Shown piece after piece: positions 1 to 7,359 of a stretch of DNA of 9,901 nucleotides. The translations under genes were made by a program, and so were the position numbers. Each line of letters opens with the position of its first letter. Position 1 is the first letter of the stretch. The notes beneath the pieces are model-generated. The model did not search any database, was not told the origin of the DNA, and was given only the letters and a program-made list of their open reading frames with translations. This stretch comes from Deltaproteobacteria bacterium (GTDB lineage: Bacteria > Desulfobacterota > Binatia > Binatales > Binataceae), in contig DAHZDR010000169.1 of NCBI GenBank assembly GCA_027403435.1, positions 1 to 9,901 of the forward strand. Direction: 5' to 3'.

Positions 1-1437
1 CGAGGAGCTCGACCGGCGCATCCGCGGATCATACTTGCGATCGCGTTGGCGCTGGGCGCCGTGTTGCGCTTCTGGCGGCTCGGCGCGGACGAGATGCTGC
101 GGCCGGAAGCGGCGGCATGGACGGCCGCGATCGCGCCCGGCCCGCGCCGCGTATTCGAACTCGGTCTGCGTTACGACGCCGGCAAACTGAGCCTCTACGA
201 CCTGGCGCTGCATTATTGGATCGCCGTGTTCGGCCAAGGCGTCGCCGCGATGCGCTCGTTGTCGGCGATTCTCGGCACGGCGGCGATTGCGTTGCTGTTC
301 GTCGCGGTCCGCGAAATAATCGAAACCCTGCGCGACGACGATCCGGCGCCGGCGGATTCCACGGCCGGCGAACTCGCCGGCGCCTACGCGGCGTTGCTGT
401 TCGCCTGCAACTTTCAGATGGCGGCGATGGCGCGCATGTATCCATTGATGCTCGCGCTGATGCTGGCCCAGGTCTGTTTCTTCGTCCGCGCGCATCGCCG
501 CGCCGAGCCGATCAATTATATCGCCGCGGCGATTTTTGCCGCGCTGGCGGTCGCCGCCAACGACACCGCGATTTTTTTCTTTGCCGCCGAGGCGCTTTGG
601 CTGGCCTATCCGCGATGGTTAGAGGCGCGCCGCGCCCACCAGCCGCCGCTTTTAACCTTGCGGCCGGCGCTGTCGCTGACGCTCGCCGCGTTGATTTTCG
701 CGCCGCTCGCCGCCGTCGCCTGGCGCAGCGGATACGGCGCGCTCGAACGGGGCGCGATGGCCTGGGTCGAGCCGCGTCCGCCGTGGTGGCCGATCAGCGC
801 GCTGCGCGGGATGACCGGCAACGCCGCGTTCCTGCCGGTTCTGGCGCTCGCCGCATGGGGAACGTCGATCGAATGGAGCCGCGCGCGCCGGGCGATCGTG
901 CTGATGCTTTGCTGGTTGGCCGCGCCGTTCGCCGCCGTGATCGCGATTTCCTATACGGTTACGCCGCTAATGATGGAGCGGTACGTGCTCGCGAGCCTGG
1001 TCGCGTTCCTCGCGCTGGCCGGCGTCGGGCTGGCGTCGATCCGCGGGCCCTGGCTGCGCGGCGCGCTGGCGGCGCTGGTCGTGCTTCAATCGCTCGCGCA
1101 TATCCATCATCACTGGCGCAAGCCCGACGACATTCAATGGCGCGAGGCGGCAGCCGCCGCGCGTGCCGCCACGCCGCGCGGCGCGCAAATCGCCGTGATG
1201 CCGCCGGACGAGCCATTGTGGGTGGTGCGGTACTATCTGCCGGCCGGGGAACGATCGATGGCGGTGGGAGCGGATGCGCGTTTCGGCGGGCCGGAGCGGC
1301 GATGGTCCTTCCATTGCGGAGCCGAGCCAATCGCAATCGTCGAATCCGACCTGCCGCCCGACGCCTTCGCGGCCGTCCGCCGCTGCTATCCCCGAACCGT
1401 CGCCGAATTCCGCCGGGTCGTGGTGGCCGGACGTTGA
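1..1437 (+). CDS. GT-C/GT39-type membrane glycosyltransferase, 5'-truncated
   Basis: Likely an integral-membrane glycosyltransferase that moves a sugar from a polyprenyl-phosphate donor to an envelope acceptor; donor and acceptor cannot be told. The frame is open to base 1, so the true start lies outside the window; the first in-window start candidate is a TTG at 46, but hydrophobic in-frame residues precede it. The first membrane helix (residues about 9-22, counted from base 1) leads into VLRFWRLGADE, whose D30-E31 match the acidic pair in the first outer loop of GT39/ArnT-like enzymes. About eight or nine further hydrophobic segments follow, including an ARMYPL motif typical of this family and an MERYVLASL segment before the last helices. 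The final 110 or so residues are soluble. The gene converges on the flavoprotein gene at 1477. Family assignment is fairly safe; exact function is unknown. Confidence 0.75.
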   Translation, partial: RGARPAHPRIILAIALALGAVLRFWRLGADEMLRPEAAAWTAAIAPGPRRVFELGLRYDAGKLSLYDLALHYWIAVFGQGVAAMRSLSAILGTAAIALLFVAVREIIETLRDDDPAPADSTAGELAGAYAALLFACNFQMAAMARMYPLMLALMLAQVCFFVRAHRRAEPINYIAAAIFAALAVAANDTAIFFFAAEALWLAYPRWLEARRAHQPPLLTLRPALSLTLAALIFAPLAAVAWRSGYGALERGAMAWVEPRPPWWPISALRGMTGNAAFLPVLALAAWGTSIEWSRARRAIVLMLCWLAAPFAAVIAISYTVTPLMMERYVLASLVAFLALAGVGLASIRGPWLRGALAALVVLQSLAHIHHHWRKPDDIQWREAAAAARAATPRGAQIAVMPPDEPLWVVRYYLPAGERSMAVGADARFGGPERRWSFHCGAEPIAIVESDLPPDAFAAVRRCYPRTVAEFRRVVVAGR

Positions 1438-1450
1438 AGCCGCCCGTCCG

Positions 1451-1475
1451 CCGGCGCGTAACGGATCCGCGCCGG
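1451..1475. terminator. GC hairpin between convergent genes, possible terminator
   Basis: Perfect 8-bp inverted repeat: ccggcgcg (1451-1458) and cgcgccgg (1468-1475), with a 9-nt loop. It fills the 39-nt gap between the stop codons of the glycosyltransferase and the flavoprotein, where a bidirectional terminator would be expected. Neither side has a clear T run, so it is only a weak intrinsic terminator candidate. GC-rich sequence also makes such repeats easy to find by chance. Confidence 0.35.
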
Positions 1476-1476
1476 G

Positions 1477-2103
1477 TTAAAGATTGGTCTTGTAATCGTC
1501 GGCGACGGCGGCGTCGATTCGCCGGGCGTCGTCCTCGGAACCGCCCATTTTCGCCGCAAGATATTTGCCGAAGGAAATTTTCCGCGCCGCCGGCCATTTT
1601 TCATGATTCCACAATTCGGCGCGGATAAAGGCCTTGGCGCAATGGAAAAAACATTCGCGCACCCGCACGCGAATCGCGATTTGGGCGGGTTTGCCGCGCG
1701 CCGCCAGCGCGGCGAGAATTTGCGGGTCGGCGGTCAGTTCCGCCGTCCCGTTGACGCGCAGCGTCTCGTTGGTCGGCGGGACGATAAACAGCATCCCGAG
1801 GTGCGGATTGGCGAGAAGGTTTTCGAGGCCGAAGAGCAGCTTGTTGCCCTGGCGATCGGGAATCAGCAGGGTCGAACGATCGACCACTTCGACAAAGCCC
1901 GGCGCGTCGCCCTTGGGCGAAACGTCCTGGTTTCCGGCGGCGTCGGCGGTGGCGAGCGCAAGGAACGGGGCGCGGCGGATAAAATCGATCGCCGCGTCGT
2001 CGAGTTCGGTCAGCAGCTTGAGCGGCGTGATGCGATTCGGCTGGCCTATCCGCGCGCGCAATTGTTCGACGGTCGTGATTCGGTAATCGGGCGAACTGTC
2101 CAT
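1477..2103 (-). CDS. PPOX-class FMN-dependent flavoprotein (DR_2398/MSMEG_1061-like)
   Basis: A 208-residue protein of the pyridoxamine 5'-phosphate oxidase-like split-barrel superfamily. The order ITTVEQLR (9-16), FLALATAD (47-54), VSPKGDAPGFV (61-71), IPDRQGNK (81-88), NPHLGMLF (99-106), ETLRVNG (113-119) and the FFHCAKA region near the C-terminus matches the FMN-binding PPOX subfamily typified by DR_2398. The length is also usual for that group. Members are soluble cytoplasmic flavoproteins with mostly unknown substrates; a true role in vitamin B6 synthesis is unlikely. The ATG at 2103 has a GGGAGG ribosome-binding site (2113-2118) 9 nt upstream. The gene lies just beyond the terminator-like hairpin of the F420 operon on the same strand, so it is probably its own unit. 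Because this superfamily includes F420-binding enzymes, an F420 link is possible but is inference from position. Confidence 0.85.
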   Translation of the reverse strand: MDSSPDYRITTVEQLRARIGQPNRITPLKLLTELDDAAIDFIRRAPFLALATADAAGNQDVSPKGDAPGFVEVVDRSTLLIPDRQGNKLLFGLENLLANPHLGMLFIVPPTNETLRVNGTAELTADPQILAALAARGKPAQIAIRVRVRECFFHCAKAFIRAELWNHEKWPAARKISFGKYLAAKMGGSEDDARRIDAAVADDYKTNL

Positions 2104-2147
2104 TGCTCGTCGCCTCCCGCGTGAATTCAGGCTAGTCGTTCGCGCGG

Positions 2148-2176
2148 AAAATCGAAAGCGCGCGGCGGCCGCGCGC
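2148..2176 (-). terminator. Rho-independent terminator of the cof operon
   Basis: On the minus strand a perfect 8-bp GC-only stem (arms 2158-2165 and 2169-2176, 3-nt loop) is followed at once by the T-rich run TTTCGATTTT (2157-2148). It lies about 50 nt after the stop codon of the polyprenyl synthase gene and before the flavoprotein gene. Stem plus T tract in this orientation is the classic intrinsic terminator layout, although the T run is interrupted by CGA. Confidence 0.6.
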
Positions 2177-2227
2177 GCCGATCCGCCGGACGCAACCGCG
2201 CGCGTGAAACCGCGGCGCGGCCGGCGC

Positions 2228-3238
2228 TCAGAAGTCGCGGTCGATTTGTTCGTCGATCAGGGCCGCGAGCGCGTCGCGATAGGGCGAAGGCTCCAGCCGC
2301 GCGAGCAGCGCGTGCGCCGCTTCGATTTGCTCGACGGCGAGCGCGCGGCCGCGTTCGATCAGCTCCGGCTCGCGCATCAGGGCGAGCGCGCGATCGAACG
2401 CCGCGCCTTCGAGCGCCGCGCCCGGGCGCCAGTCGCGCGGCCGCCGTCCGTGGTCGGCGCAGGCCAGGATTACCGGCAGCGAGAGCACGCCGGCGCGCAG
2501 ATCGGAGCCGACCGGCTTGCCGATTTTCTCCTCGGGGCCGATCACGTCGAGCAAATCGTCAACCATCTGGAAGGCAAGTCCGAAAGACCGGCCCAGCCGG
2601 TCCATCGCCGCGATTGTTGCGTCGCCGGCCCCGGCGAGGTCGGCGGCGACGCGGCCGCCGGCGGCGAACAGCGACGCGGTTTTGCGCTCGATCACGCCGG
2701 TGTAATTTTCGAGCGTGGCGCCGCCGCTCTGGCGCATCCTGCCCTCCATCACCTCGCCCTCGGTCAACTGGATACAGGCCTGCGCGGCGACGCGCACCAG
2801 CCGTTCCTCGAAGCGCCCGCATAACTCGAAGGCGCGGCAGAACAAAAAGTCGCCGGCGACCAGCGACGGCGCAAAGCCGTAGCGGGCGAAGGCGGAAGGC
2901 TTGCCGCGGCGCAGCACGCCGCCATCGATGATGTCGTCATGCAGCAGCGTGGCGGAATGGATCAGTTCAAGCGCGATCGCCGCGTCGATGGCGTCTGGAA
3001 GCTTGCCGTCGGGACCGCCGCAGGCCCGATAGACCAGCAATATGAAGAGCGGCCGCAGACGCTTGCCGGCGCCCTCGACCAGGTAATGGCAAATTTCGCT
3101 AATCAACGCTTCGTTCGAGTCGAGCTGGCGGGTCAATTTTTCCTCGGCCGCGCCCAGTTCGGCGCGCACCAACTCGCCGGGATTTGCGGGAGCGGTGGCC
3201 GGCGCCGGCGCGGCGCGCGAGGGTCTCGGATGGTTCAC
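2228..3238 (-). CDS. Long-chain all-trans polyprenyl diphosphate synthase (IspB-like)
   Basis: Condenses isopentenyl diphosphate units onto an allylic primer to build a long all-trans prenyl chain, normally the side chain of ubiquinone or menaquinone. Family marks from the chosen start: GAGKRLRP (56-63), first Asp-rich motif DDIID (101-105), RRGKPSA (110-116), GDFLF (129-133), the ERKTASLF region (184-191) and second Asp-rich motif DDLLD (227-231). The residue five before the first motif is Ala96; a small residue there is associated with long products. The frame is open upstream to 3679, but that part is an Arg-rich shadow of cofE. GTG at 3238 gives 336 residues, close to IspB, and starts 8 nt after the cofE stop, so the gene is very probably the last of the operon. 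A slightly later TTG or GTG start near residue 23 is possible. Exact chain length (C35-C50) cannot be read from sequence. Confidence 0.9.
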   Translation of the reverse strand: MNHPRPSRAAPAPATAPANPGELVRAELGAAEEKLTRQLDSNEALISEICHYLVEGAGKRLRPLFILLVYRACGGPDGKLPDAIDAAIALELIHSATLLHDDIIDGGVLRRGKPSAFARYGFAPSLVAGDFLFCRAFELCGRFEERLVRVAAQACIQLTEGEVMEGRMRQSGGATLENYTGVIERKTASLFAAGGRVAADLAGAGDATIAAMDRLGRSFGLAFQMVDDLLDVIGPEEKIGKPVGSDLRAGVLSLPVILACADHGRRPRDWRPGAALEGAAFDRALALMREPELIERGRALAVEQIEAAHALLARLEPSPYRDALAALIDEQIDRDF

Positions 3239-3246
3239 TGGCGCGC

Positions 3247-3999
3247 CTAACGGAAGAGATCGGAAGCGGCCGGCCGAATCAACGCCCGGGCGCCGCCTGG
3301 CGCCGGCCGGTAGCGATAGCCGCGCACGAGGACGGCCGGCGTCGCGCCCGCTTTGGGCATCAGCAGGCCCGCGGCGGCGGCGAGTTCGTCCGCCACGGCG
3401 ATTACCGTGTGATGCAGTTCGCGGCCGCCAAGGTCGTGGCTGCCGCGCAAATCCAGCATCGGGTCCATGCCGGCCGCGCCGATGCAGACTTCGGTCAGTC
3501 CGTCGCGCCAGGGACGGCCGAAGGTGTCGGTGATCAGCACCGCCAGCTCGATGCCGCAGAGCTCCTTGAGCGCGGTCCGGATCCGCGCCGCGGAGACGTC
3601 GGCGTCTTCCGGCAACAGGATGGCGCGGTCGTCCTCGAGGCTGTTGGATTCGTCGATTCCGGCGTTGGCGCAAACCCATCCGGGACCGGTCTCGACGATC
3701 AGGACGCCATTGTCCATCCGTACAATCCGGCTGGTCTGCCGCAGCGCCAATTCAACGGCGCGCGGATCCTTGTCCCAGCGGGCGGCAAAGCCGAGCGCCA
3801 GCGGCGACGGCTCGATCGTCGCCAGATCGACCATCCGGCCTTCGGCCTTGGAGACGATCTTCTGGCATACGACCAGAATATCGCCGGGCAAAAAGCGCAA
3901 TTCCATCCGTTCGGCGGCGTGAACGATCAGCTCGGCGAGATTGTCGCCCGGCATGATCATCGGGAGGTCTTCGATCGCGGTTAGCGTTAGCGACGCCAT
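3247..3999 (-). CDS. cofE: Coenzyme F420-0:L-glutamate ligase
   Basis: GTP-dependent ligase that adds L-glutamate residues to F420-0 to form the oligoglutamate tail, in the cytoplasm. The 250 residues match the CofE family throughout: PGDIL (38-42), KIVSKAEGR (47-55), ANAGIDESN (111-119), TDTFGRPWRDG (157-167), and the GAAGMDP and GGRELHHTV segments, with ADELAAAAGLLM near the end. The length is that of a single-domain archaeal-type CofE; it lacks the C-terminal nitroreductase-like domain found in actinobacterial FbiB. The ATG at 3999 is 12 nt after the cofD stop. There is no good ribosome-binding site there, so translation is likely coupled to cofD. The family's N-terminal pattern (a short strand, then PGDNL at 17-21) supports this start. 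Confidence 0.95.
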   Translation of the reverse strand: MASLTLTAIEDLPMIMPGDNLAELIVHAAERMELRFLPGDILVVCQKIVSKAEGRMVDLATIEPSPLALGFAARWDKDPRAVELALRQTSRIVRMDNGVLIVETGPGWVCANAGIDESNSLEDDRAILLPEDADVSAARIRTALKELCGIELAVLITDTFGRPWRDGLTEVCIGAAGMDPMLDLRGSHDLGGRELHHTVIAVADELAAAAGLLMPKAGATPAVLVRGYRYRPAPGGARALIRPAASDLFR

Positions 4000-4011
4000 G
4001 GGGGAACCAGA

Positions 4012-4977
4012 TTACACGCTCAGCGCGCGCGTCACCACGGCCGCCAGCGCGGCGGCGCGGTCCGGGTCGGACATGATGGTGTCGGTCGCAATCGCGCGCA
4101 TCCCGAGCGCCCGGATTGGTTCAAGGTAGCGATGGTCAACCACGTCGATTACGAACAGGCCGGCGATCTCGCGGTAGAGCCGCGCGACGCCCAGCGGCGA
4201 AACTTCATGACCGAGGCCGCGCATCATTTTGTCCGCCGGGCCTTTGATCGTTTTGCCGCCGACGATCGGGCTGATTGCCGCCACGCGCTCGCGGACCGTG
4301 GCGAGCGCCTCGCGCACGCCGGCCAGCGCCAGAATCGGACCGATCGAAACGAACGGATTCGACGGGGCGATTACCACCGCGCGGGCGCGCTTGATCGCGG
4401 CGAGCACGGCGGCCGTCGGCAAGGCGTTCTTCGCGCCGCGCAAATCAATTTTTTCGACCGCGCCGCGCGCGCCTCCGCGCACGAAATATTCCTGGAAGGG
4501 CAGCGCCGGGCGGCCTTTGAGCTTGACGAAGGTGCGCACCGGATCGTCGCTCATCGGCAGCACCCTGGCGGCCGCGCCGAAGCGCGCGGCGAGTTCCGCC
4601 GTAACTTGCGTCAGCGTGGCGCCCTGGGCGAGCCGATCGGTGCGGTACAGATGGGTCGCGAGGTCGCGATCGCCCAGCTTGAACCACGGTTTGCCGTAGA
4701 GCCGGCCGAGCGCGTCGAGCGCGTTGAAAGTCTCGCCCTCGAGGCCCCATCCGTTGGCCTGATTGACCACGCCCGCCAGCGTGTAAATCACGGTATCGAC
4801 GTCGGGCGAGACGTGCAGGCCGTAAAAGCGTTCGTCGTCGCCGGTGTTGACGACGACGGCGAGCTGGCGCTGATCGATCTGGCGGGCGAGGCCGCGCAGG
4901 AACTTAGCCGCACCCACTCCCCCCGCCAGCGTGGTGATCAGCGGGAAGCGGCTGCGGAGCGATTGGCCGGGCGCCAT
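4012..4977 (-). CDS. cofD: 2-phospho-L-lactate (or PEP) transferase of F420 synthesis
   Basis: Transfers the phospholactyl or enolpyruvyl-phosphate moiety from its guanylated carrier to Fo, giving F420-0 or dehydro-F420-0. The 321 residues show the full CofD/FbiA signature: LAGGVGAAKFLRGL (17-30) for the nucleotide, NTGDD (44-48), LPMSDDPVRTF in the middle, APSNPFVSIGPIL, and SPIVGGKTIKGPADKMM towards the C-terminus. The ATG at 4977 lies 74 nt inside the end of cofH. It is backed by an AAAGG ribosome-binding site 6 nt upstream and is the only standard start before the glycine-rich motif (a CTG at residue 13 would be the alternative). Whether the donor derives from phospholactate, PEP or 3-phosphoglycerate is not visible here; the cognate guanylyltransferase gene (cofC/fbiD) is absent from the window. 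Confidence 0.95.
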   Translation of the reverse strand: MAPGQSLRSRFPLITTLAGGVGAAKFLRGLARQIDQRQLAVVVNTGDDERFYGLHVSPDVDTVIYTLAGVVNQANGWGLEGETFNALDALGRLYGKPWFKLGDRDLATHLYRTDRLAQGATLTQVTAELAARFGAAARVLPMSDDPVRTFVKLKGRPALPFQEYFVRGGARGAVEKIDLRGAKNALPTAAVLAAIKRARAVVIAPSNPFVSIGPILALAGVREALATVRERVAAISPIVGGKTIKGPADKMMRGLGHEVSPLGVARLYREIAGLFVIDVVDHRYLEPIRALGMRAIATDTIMSDPDRAAALAAVVTRALSV

Positions 4978-6157
4978 TGGGAGCCTTTCTGCCGTAAAGT
5001 TTTTTGTAGAGCGTCGAACGCTCGACCGCGACCCGGCCGGCCGCGCGCGCCTGTTCCTCGATCAGGTCCACCGGGACGAACTCGCCCGCGGTGCCGCCCG
5101 CCTGCGCCGTGATGCTCTCTTCCATCAGCGTGCCGGAAAAATCGTTGCATCCGGTCTTGAGCGTGACGGCGGCGAAATCGACGCCGAGCTTCACCCACGA
5201 GGTCTGGATGTTGTCGATCAATCCGCGCAGGAAGAGCCGCGCGAAGGCGTACATCCGGAAGTCGGGAAAACCGAGGTCGGCGGGCCGCACCAGGCCCTTG
5301 CGGTAGAGCACGGTGTTTTCGTGGATAAAGCGCAGCGGCACGAATTCCGTGAAGCCGCCGGTGCGCTTCTGGATCGCGCGGATCAGATCGAGATGGTTGA
5401 CCACCTGGCGCGGACTCTCGATATGGCCGTACATGATCGTCGAAGTGGTCGGCACGCCCAGCTCATGGGCGGTGGTGATGATCTCGACCCAGGCGGCGAC
5501 ATCGACCTTTTTATGGCTCAGGATTTCGCGCACGCTGTCGTCGAGGATTTCGGCCGCCGTGCCGGGAATCGAGCCCAGTCCGGCGTCACGCAGCATCGCG
5601 ATATATTCCCGATACTCCATCCGCGCGCGCCGCGCCCCGTACATGATTTCCATCGGCGAGAAGGCGTGGACATGAATCCGCGGGAAGCGCGTTTTGATCG
5701 CCGCGAGCAGGTCGCGGTACTTGAACGCGGGCATGTCCGGGTTGATTCCGCCCTGCATGCTGATTTCGGTCGCGCCGCGGGCGATCGCGTCGGCGACCTT
5801 GGCGAGGATCGTTTCGTCGGCGTGGTCGTAGGCGTCGGATTCCCATTTCTGGCGCTTGAAGCCGCAGAACTGGCAGCCGACGAAACATATATTCGTGAAG
5901 TTGATATTGCGATTGACTACGTAAGTCACTTCCTCGCCGATATCCTCGGCGCGCGCCAGATCGGCGGCCTTGATCACGGCGCGCAGATCGGCGCCCTCCG
6001 CGGTATAGACGAGCAGCCCCTCCTCGGGCGTCAATTCGCCGTAATCGAGGCACTTGAGCAGCGCCGCGCGCATCGCGCCCGACGCCTGGTTCATCAGCAC
6101 GTTAAGCGGCGTCGCCTCGATTTCGTCGGCGAACGCGCGCATCTGTTCGAGGTTCAC
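4904..6157 (-). CDS. cofH: Fo synthase subunit 2 (radical SAM, tyrosine:ribityl-aminouracil transferase)
   Basis: Radical-SAM enzyme that cleaves tyrosine and joins the hydroxybenzyl part to 5-amino-6-(D-ribitylamino)uracil, the first committed step to the deazaflavin Fo. From the GTG start at 6157, the 4Fe-4S motif is C91-x3-C95-x2-C98 within NRNINFTNICFVGCQFCGF. EISMQGGINP, HVHAFSPMEI, GLGSIPGTAAEIL, TTSTIMYGHIE and GGFTEFVPL follow and separate it from the menaquinone enzymes MqnC/MqnE. The frame is open a further 23 codons upstream, but those lie inside cofG and look unlike protein. The GTG overlaps the cofG stop (GTGA) and has GGAGG (6165-6169) 7 nt upstream. The protein has 417 residues, slightly long: the last 25 or so, after LYKKLYGRK, are low-complexity and come from sequence shared with the start of cofD. 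Confidence 0.95.
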   Translation of the reverse strand: MNLEQMRAFADEIEATPLNVLMNQASGAMRAALLKCLDYGELTPEEGLLVYTAEGADLRAVIKAADLARAEDIGEEVTYVVNRNINFTNICFVGCQFCGFKRQKWESDAYDHADETILAKVADAIARGATEISMQGGINPDMPAFKYRDLLAAIKTRFPRIHVHAFSPMEIMYGARRARMEYREYIAMLRDAGLGSIPGTAAEILDDSVREILSHKKVDVAAWVEIITTAHELGVPTTSTIMYGHIESPRQVVNHLDLIRAIQKRTGGFTEFVPLRFIHENTVLYRKGLVRPADLGFPDFRMYAFARLFLRGLIDNIQTSWVKLGVDFAAVTLKTGCNDFSGTLMEESITAQAGGTAGEFVPVDLIEEQARAAGRVAVERSTLYKKLYGRKAPNGARPIAPQPLPADHHAGGGSGCG

Positions 6158-7344
6158 GCCTGGACCTCCGCGGCGATCAGATCGCTGAACCGGCCGAGCG
6201 CCGGACCAAGCGCCGGATCGACCCACTTGTCGTTAATGAATTCGGGGTAAATCGCAAGCCGCCGTTTTAGGCGAAAGCCGGCCCGCGCGCAGCGTTCCCC
6301 AAGCCGCTCCAGATGCGGCCAGGGAGCCTCGGGATTGACGTAATCGCGGCTGAGCGGCGAAATTCCGCCCCAGTCGTTGATTCCGGCCGCCAGAAACAAT
6401 TCGATTTCATGCGGCGAAAGATTCGGCGGCGCCTGCACGTTCATCGCGCCGCCCAGCGTCAGGCGCGCCGTCGCGCTCGCCCGCGCCATCTCCAGCGCGC
6501 CCGGCTCCGGCGCGTCCTCGAGCGGCAGTCCCGGCTTGGCGCGGAAATTCTGGATAATCACTTCCTGAATATGGCCGTGGCGTTCATGGCTCGCACGGAT
6601 CGCGAGCAGGCTTAGCGCGCGTTCGGCGGTCGTGTCGCCGATACCGATCAGGATTCCGGTGGTGAACGGTATGCGCAGCTCGCCGGCCTCGTCGATCATC
6701 TTGAGCCGCGCCGCGGGGTCCTTGTCCGGCGCCCATTGATGGACTCCGCCGCGGGCGCGCAAGCGTGGCGACACGCTTTCGAGCATCAGTCCCATGCTGA
6801 CGTTAAGCGGCCGCAGCATCGCCAGTTCGCCGCGCGTCAGGAGGCCCGCGTTGGTATGCGGCAGCAGGCCCGCGTCCAGCGCCGTGGCGCAGGCCCGCGC
6901 GACATACTCGGCGGTGCCGCGCGCGCCCAGCGATTTGAGCGTGTCGCGATATTCCCTGAACGCCAGTTCCGGCTTGTCGCCGAGGCACATCAGCGCCTCG
7001 ATACAGCCTTGTTCGCGTCCCCGCCGCGACCATTCGGCGACTTCGGCCAGCGTCATCGTCCACGCCCCGGGATCGCCGGGATCCTTGCGGAAAGTGCAAT
7101 AGCCGCATCGGTCGCGGCACAGATTCGTGATCGGCAGAAAGACTTTGGGCGAGAAGGTGACGTCGCGGCCCTTGGCCCGATCGCGCATTTCCGCCGCCGC
7201 CGCCATCACGCGCGGCAAGTCGCCGTCGGCGCATTCGATTAGCGCGATCGCGTCGGACTCGTCCAGACGTTCGCCCGCGAGCGCCCGCGCCAGGATTGCG
7301 TCAAGCGGGTTGCGCCGCGCCGCCAATGATTCAATTTGCGCCAT
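6154..7344 (-). CDS. cofG: Fo synthase subunit 1 (radical SAM, 7,8-didemethyl-8-hydroxy-5-deazariboflavin synthase)
   Basis: Radical-SAM enzyme that closes the deazaflavin ring of Fo, acting on the CofH product. From the ATG at 7344 (396 residues) the cluster motif is C76-x3-C80-x2-C83 within LCRDRCGYCTF, preceded by FSPKVFLPITN. Family segments MCLGDKPE, LPHTNAGLLT, MGLMLES, PFTTGILIGIG, IQEVIIQNFRAKP and INDWGGISPLS follow in order. A second ATG at 7371 would add nine residues (MAYKGRWVR). I prefer 7344 because the upstream ATG sits between the -35 and -10 of a good promoter-like pair and family similarity only begins after the second methionine. This is the first gene of the operon; its stop overlaps the cofH start. 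It corresponds to the N-terminal half of the fused actinobacterial FbiC. Confidence 0.95.
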   Translation of the reverse strand: MAQIESLAARRNPLDAILARALAGERLDESDAIALIECADGDLPRVMAAAAEMRDRAKGRDVTFSPKVFLPITNLCRDRCGYCTFRKDPGDPGAWTMTLAEVAEWSRRGREQGCIEALMCLGDKPELAFREYRDTLKSLGARGTAEYVARACATALDAGLLPHTNAGLLTRGELAMLRPLNVSMGLMLESVSPRLRARGGVHQWAPDKDPAARLKMIDEAGELRIPFTTGILIGIGDTTAERALSLLAIRASHERHGHIQEVIIQNFRAKPGLPLEDAPEPGALEMARASATARLTLGGAMNVQAPPNLSPHEIELFLAAGINDWGGISPLSRDYVNPEAPWPHLERLGERCARAGFRLKRRLAIYPEFINDKWVDPALGPALGRFSDLIAAEVQA

Positions 7345-7359
7345 TCTTACCCAGCGCCC

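Noticed and set aside
117..1628. A 503-codon plus-strand frame overlapping the glycosyltransferase
   Set aside because: It is extremely Arg-rich with no domain, while the overlapping frame has clear membrane helices and family motifs.
2119..2157. A possible promoter (TTTCGA, 17 nt, TAGCCT) for the flavoprotein gene
   Set aside because: Only three of six bases match consensus in each box, and the TTTCGA is better explained as the T tract of the terminator.
3239..3679. Upstream extension of the polyprenyl synthase frame
   Set aside because: It lies wholly inside cofE in another frame and is Arg/Gly-rich; family similarity begins only after the GTG at 3238.
4904..6157. cofH and cofG as menaquinone futalosine-pathway genes (MqnC/MqnE), suggested by the neighbouring prenyl synthase
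   Set aside because: The NRNINFTNIC, PGTAAEIL and GGFTEFVPL motifs in CofH, the CofG pattern, and the adjoining cofD and cofE all point to F420.
4931..6250. A 439-codon open frame on the plus strand opposite cofH and the end of cofG
   Set aside because: It mirrors the codon bias of the true radical-SAM genes on the other strand and has no recognisable domain; GC-rich genes commonly give long antisense open frames.
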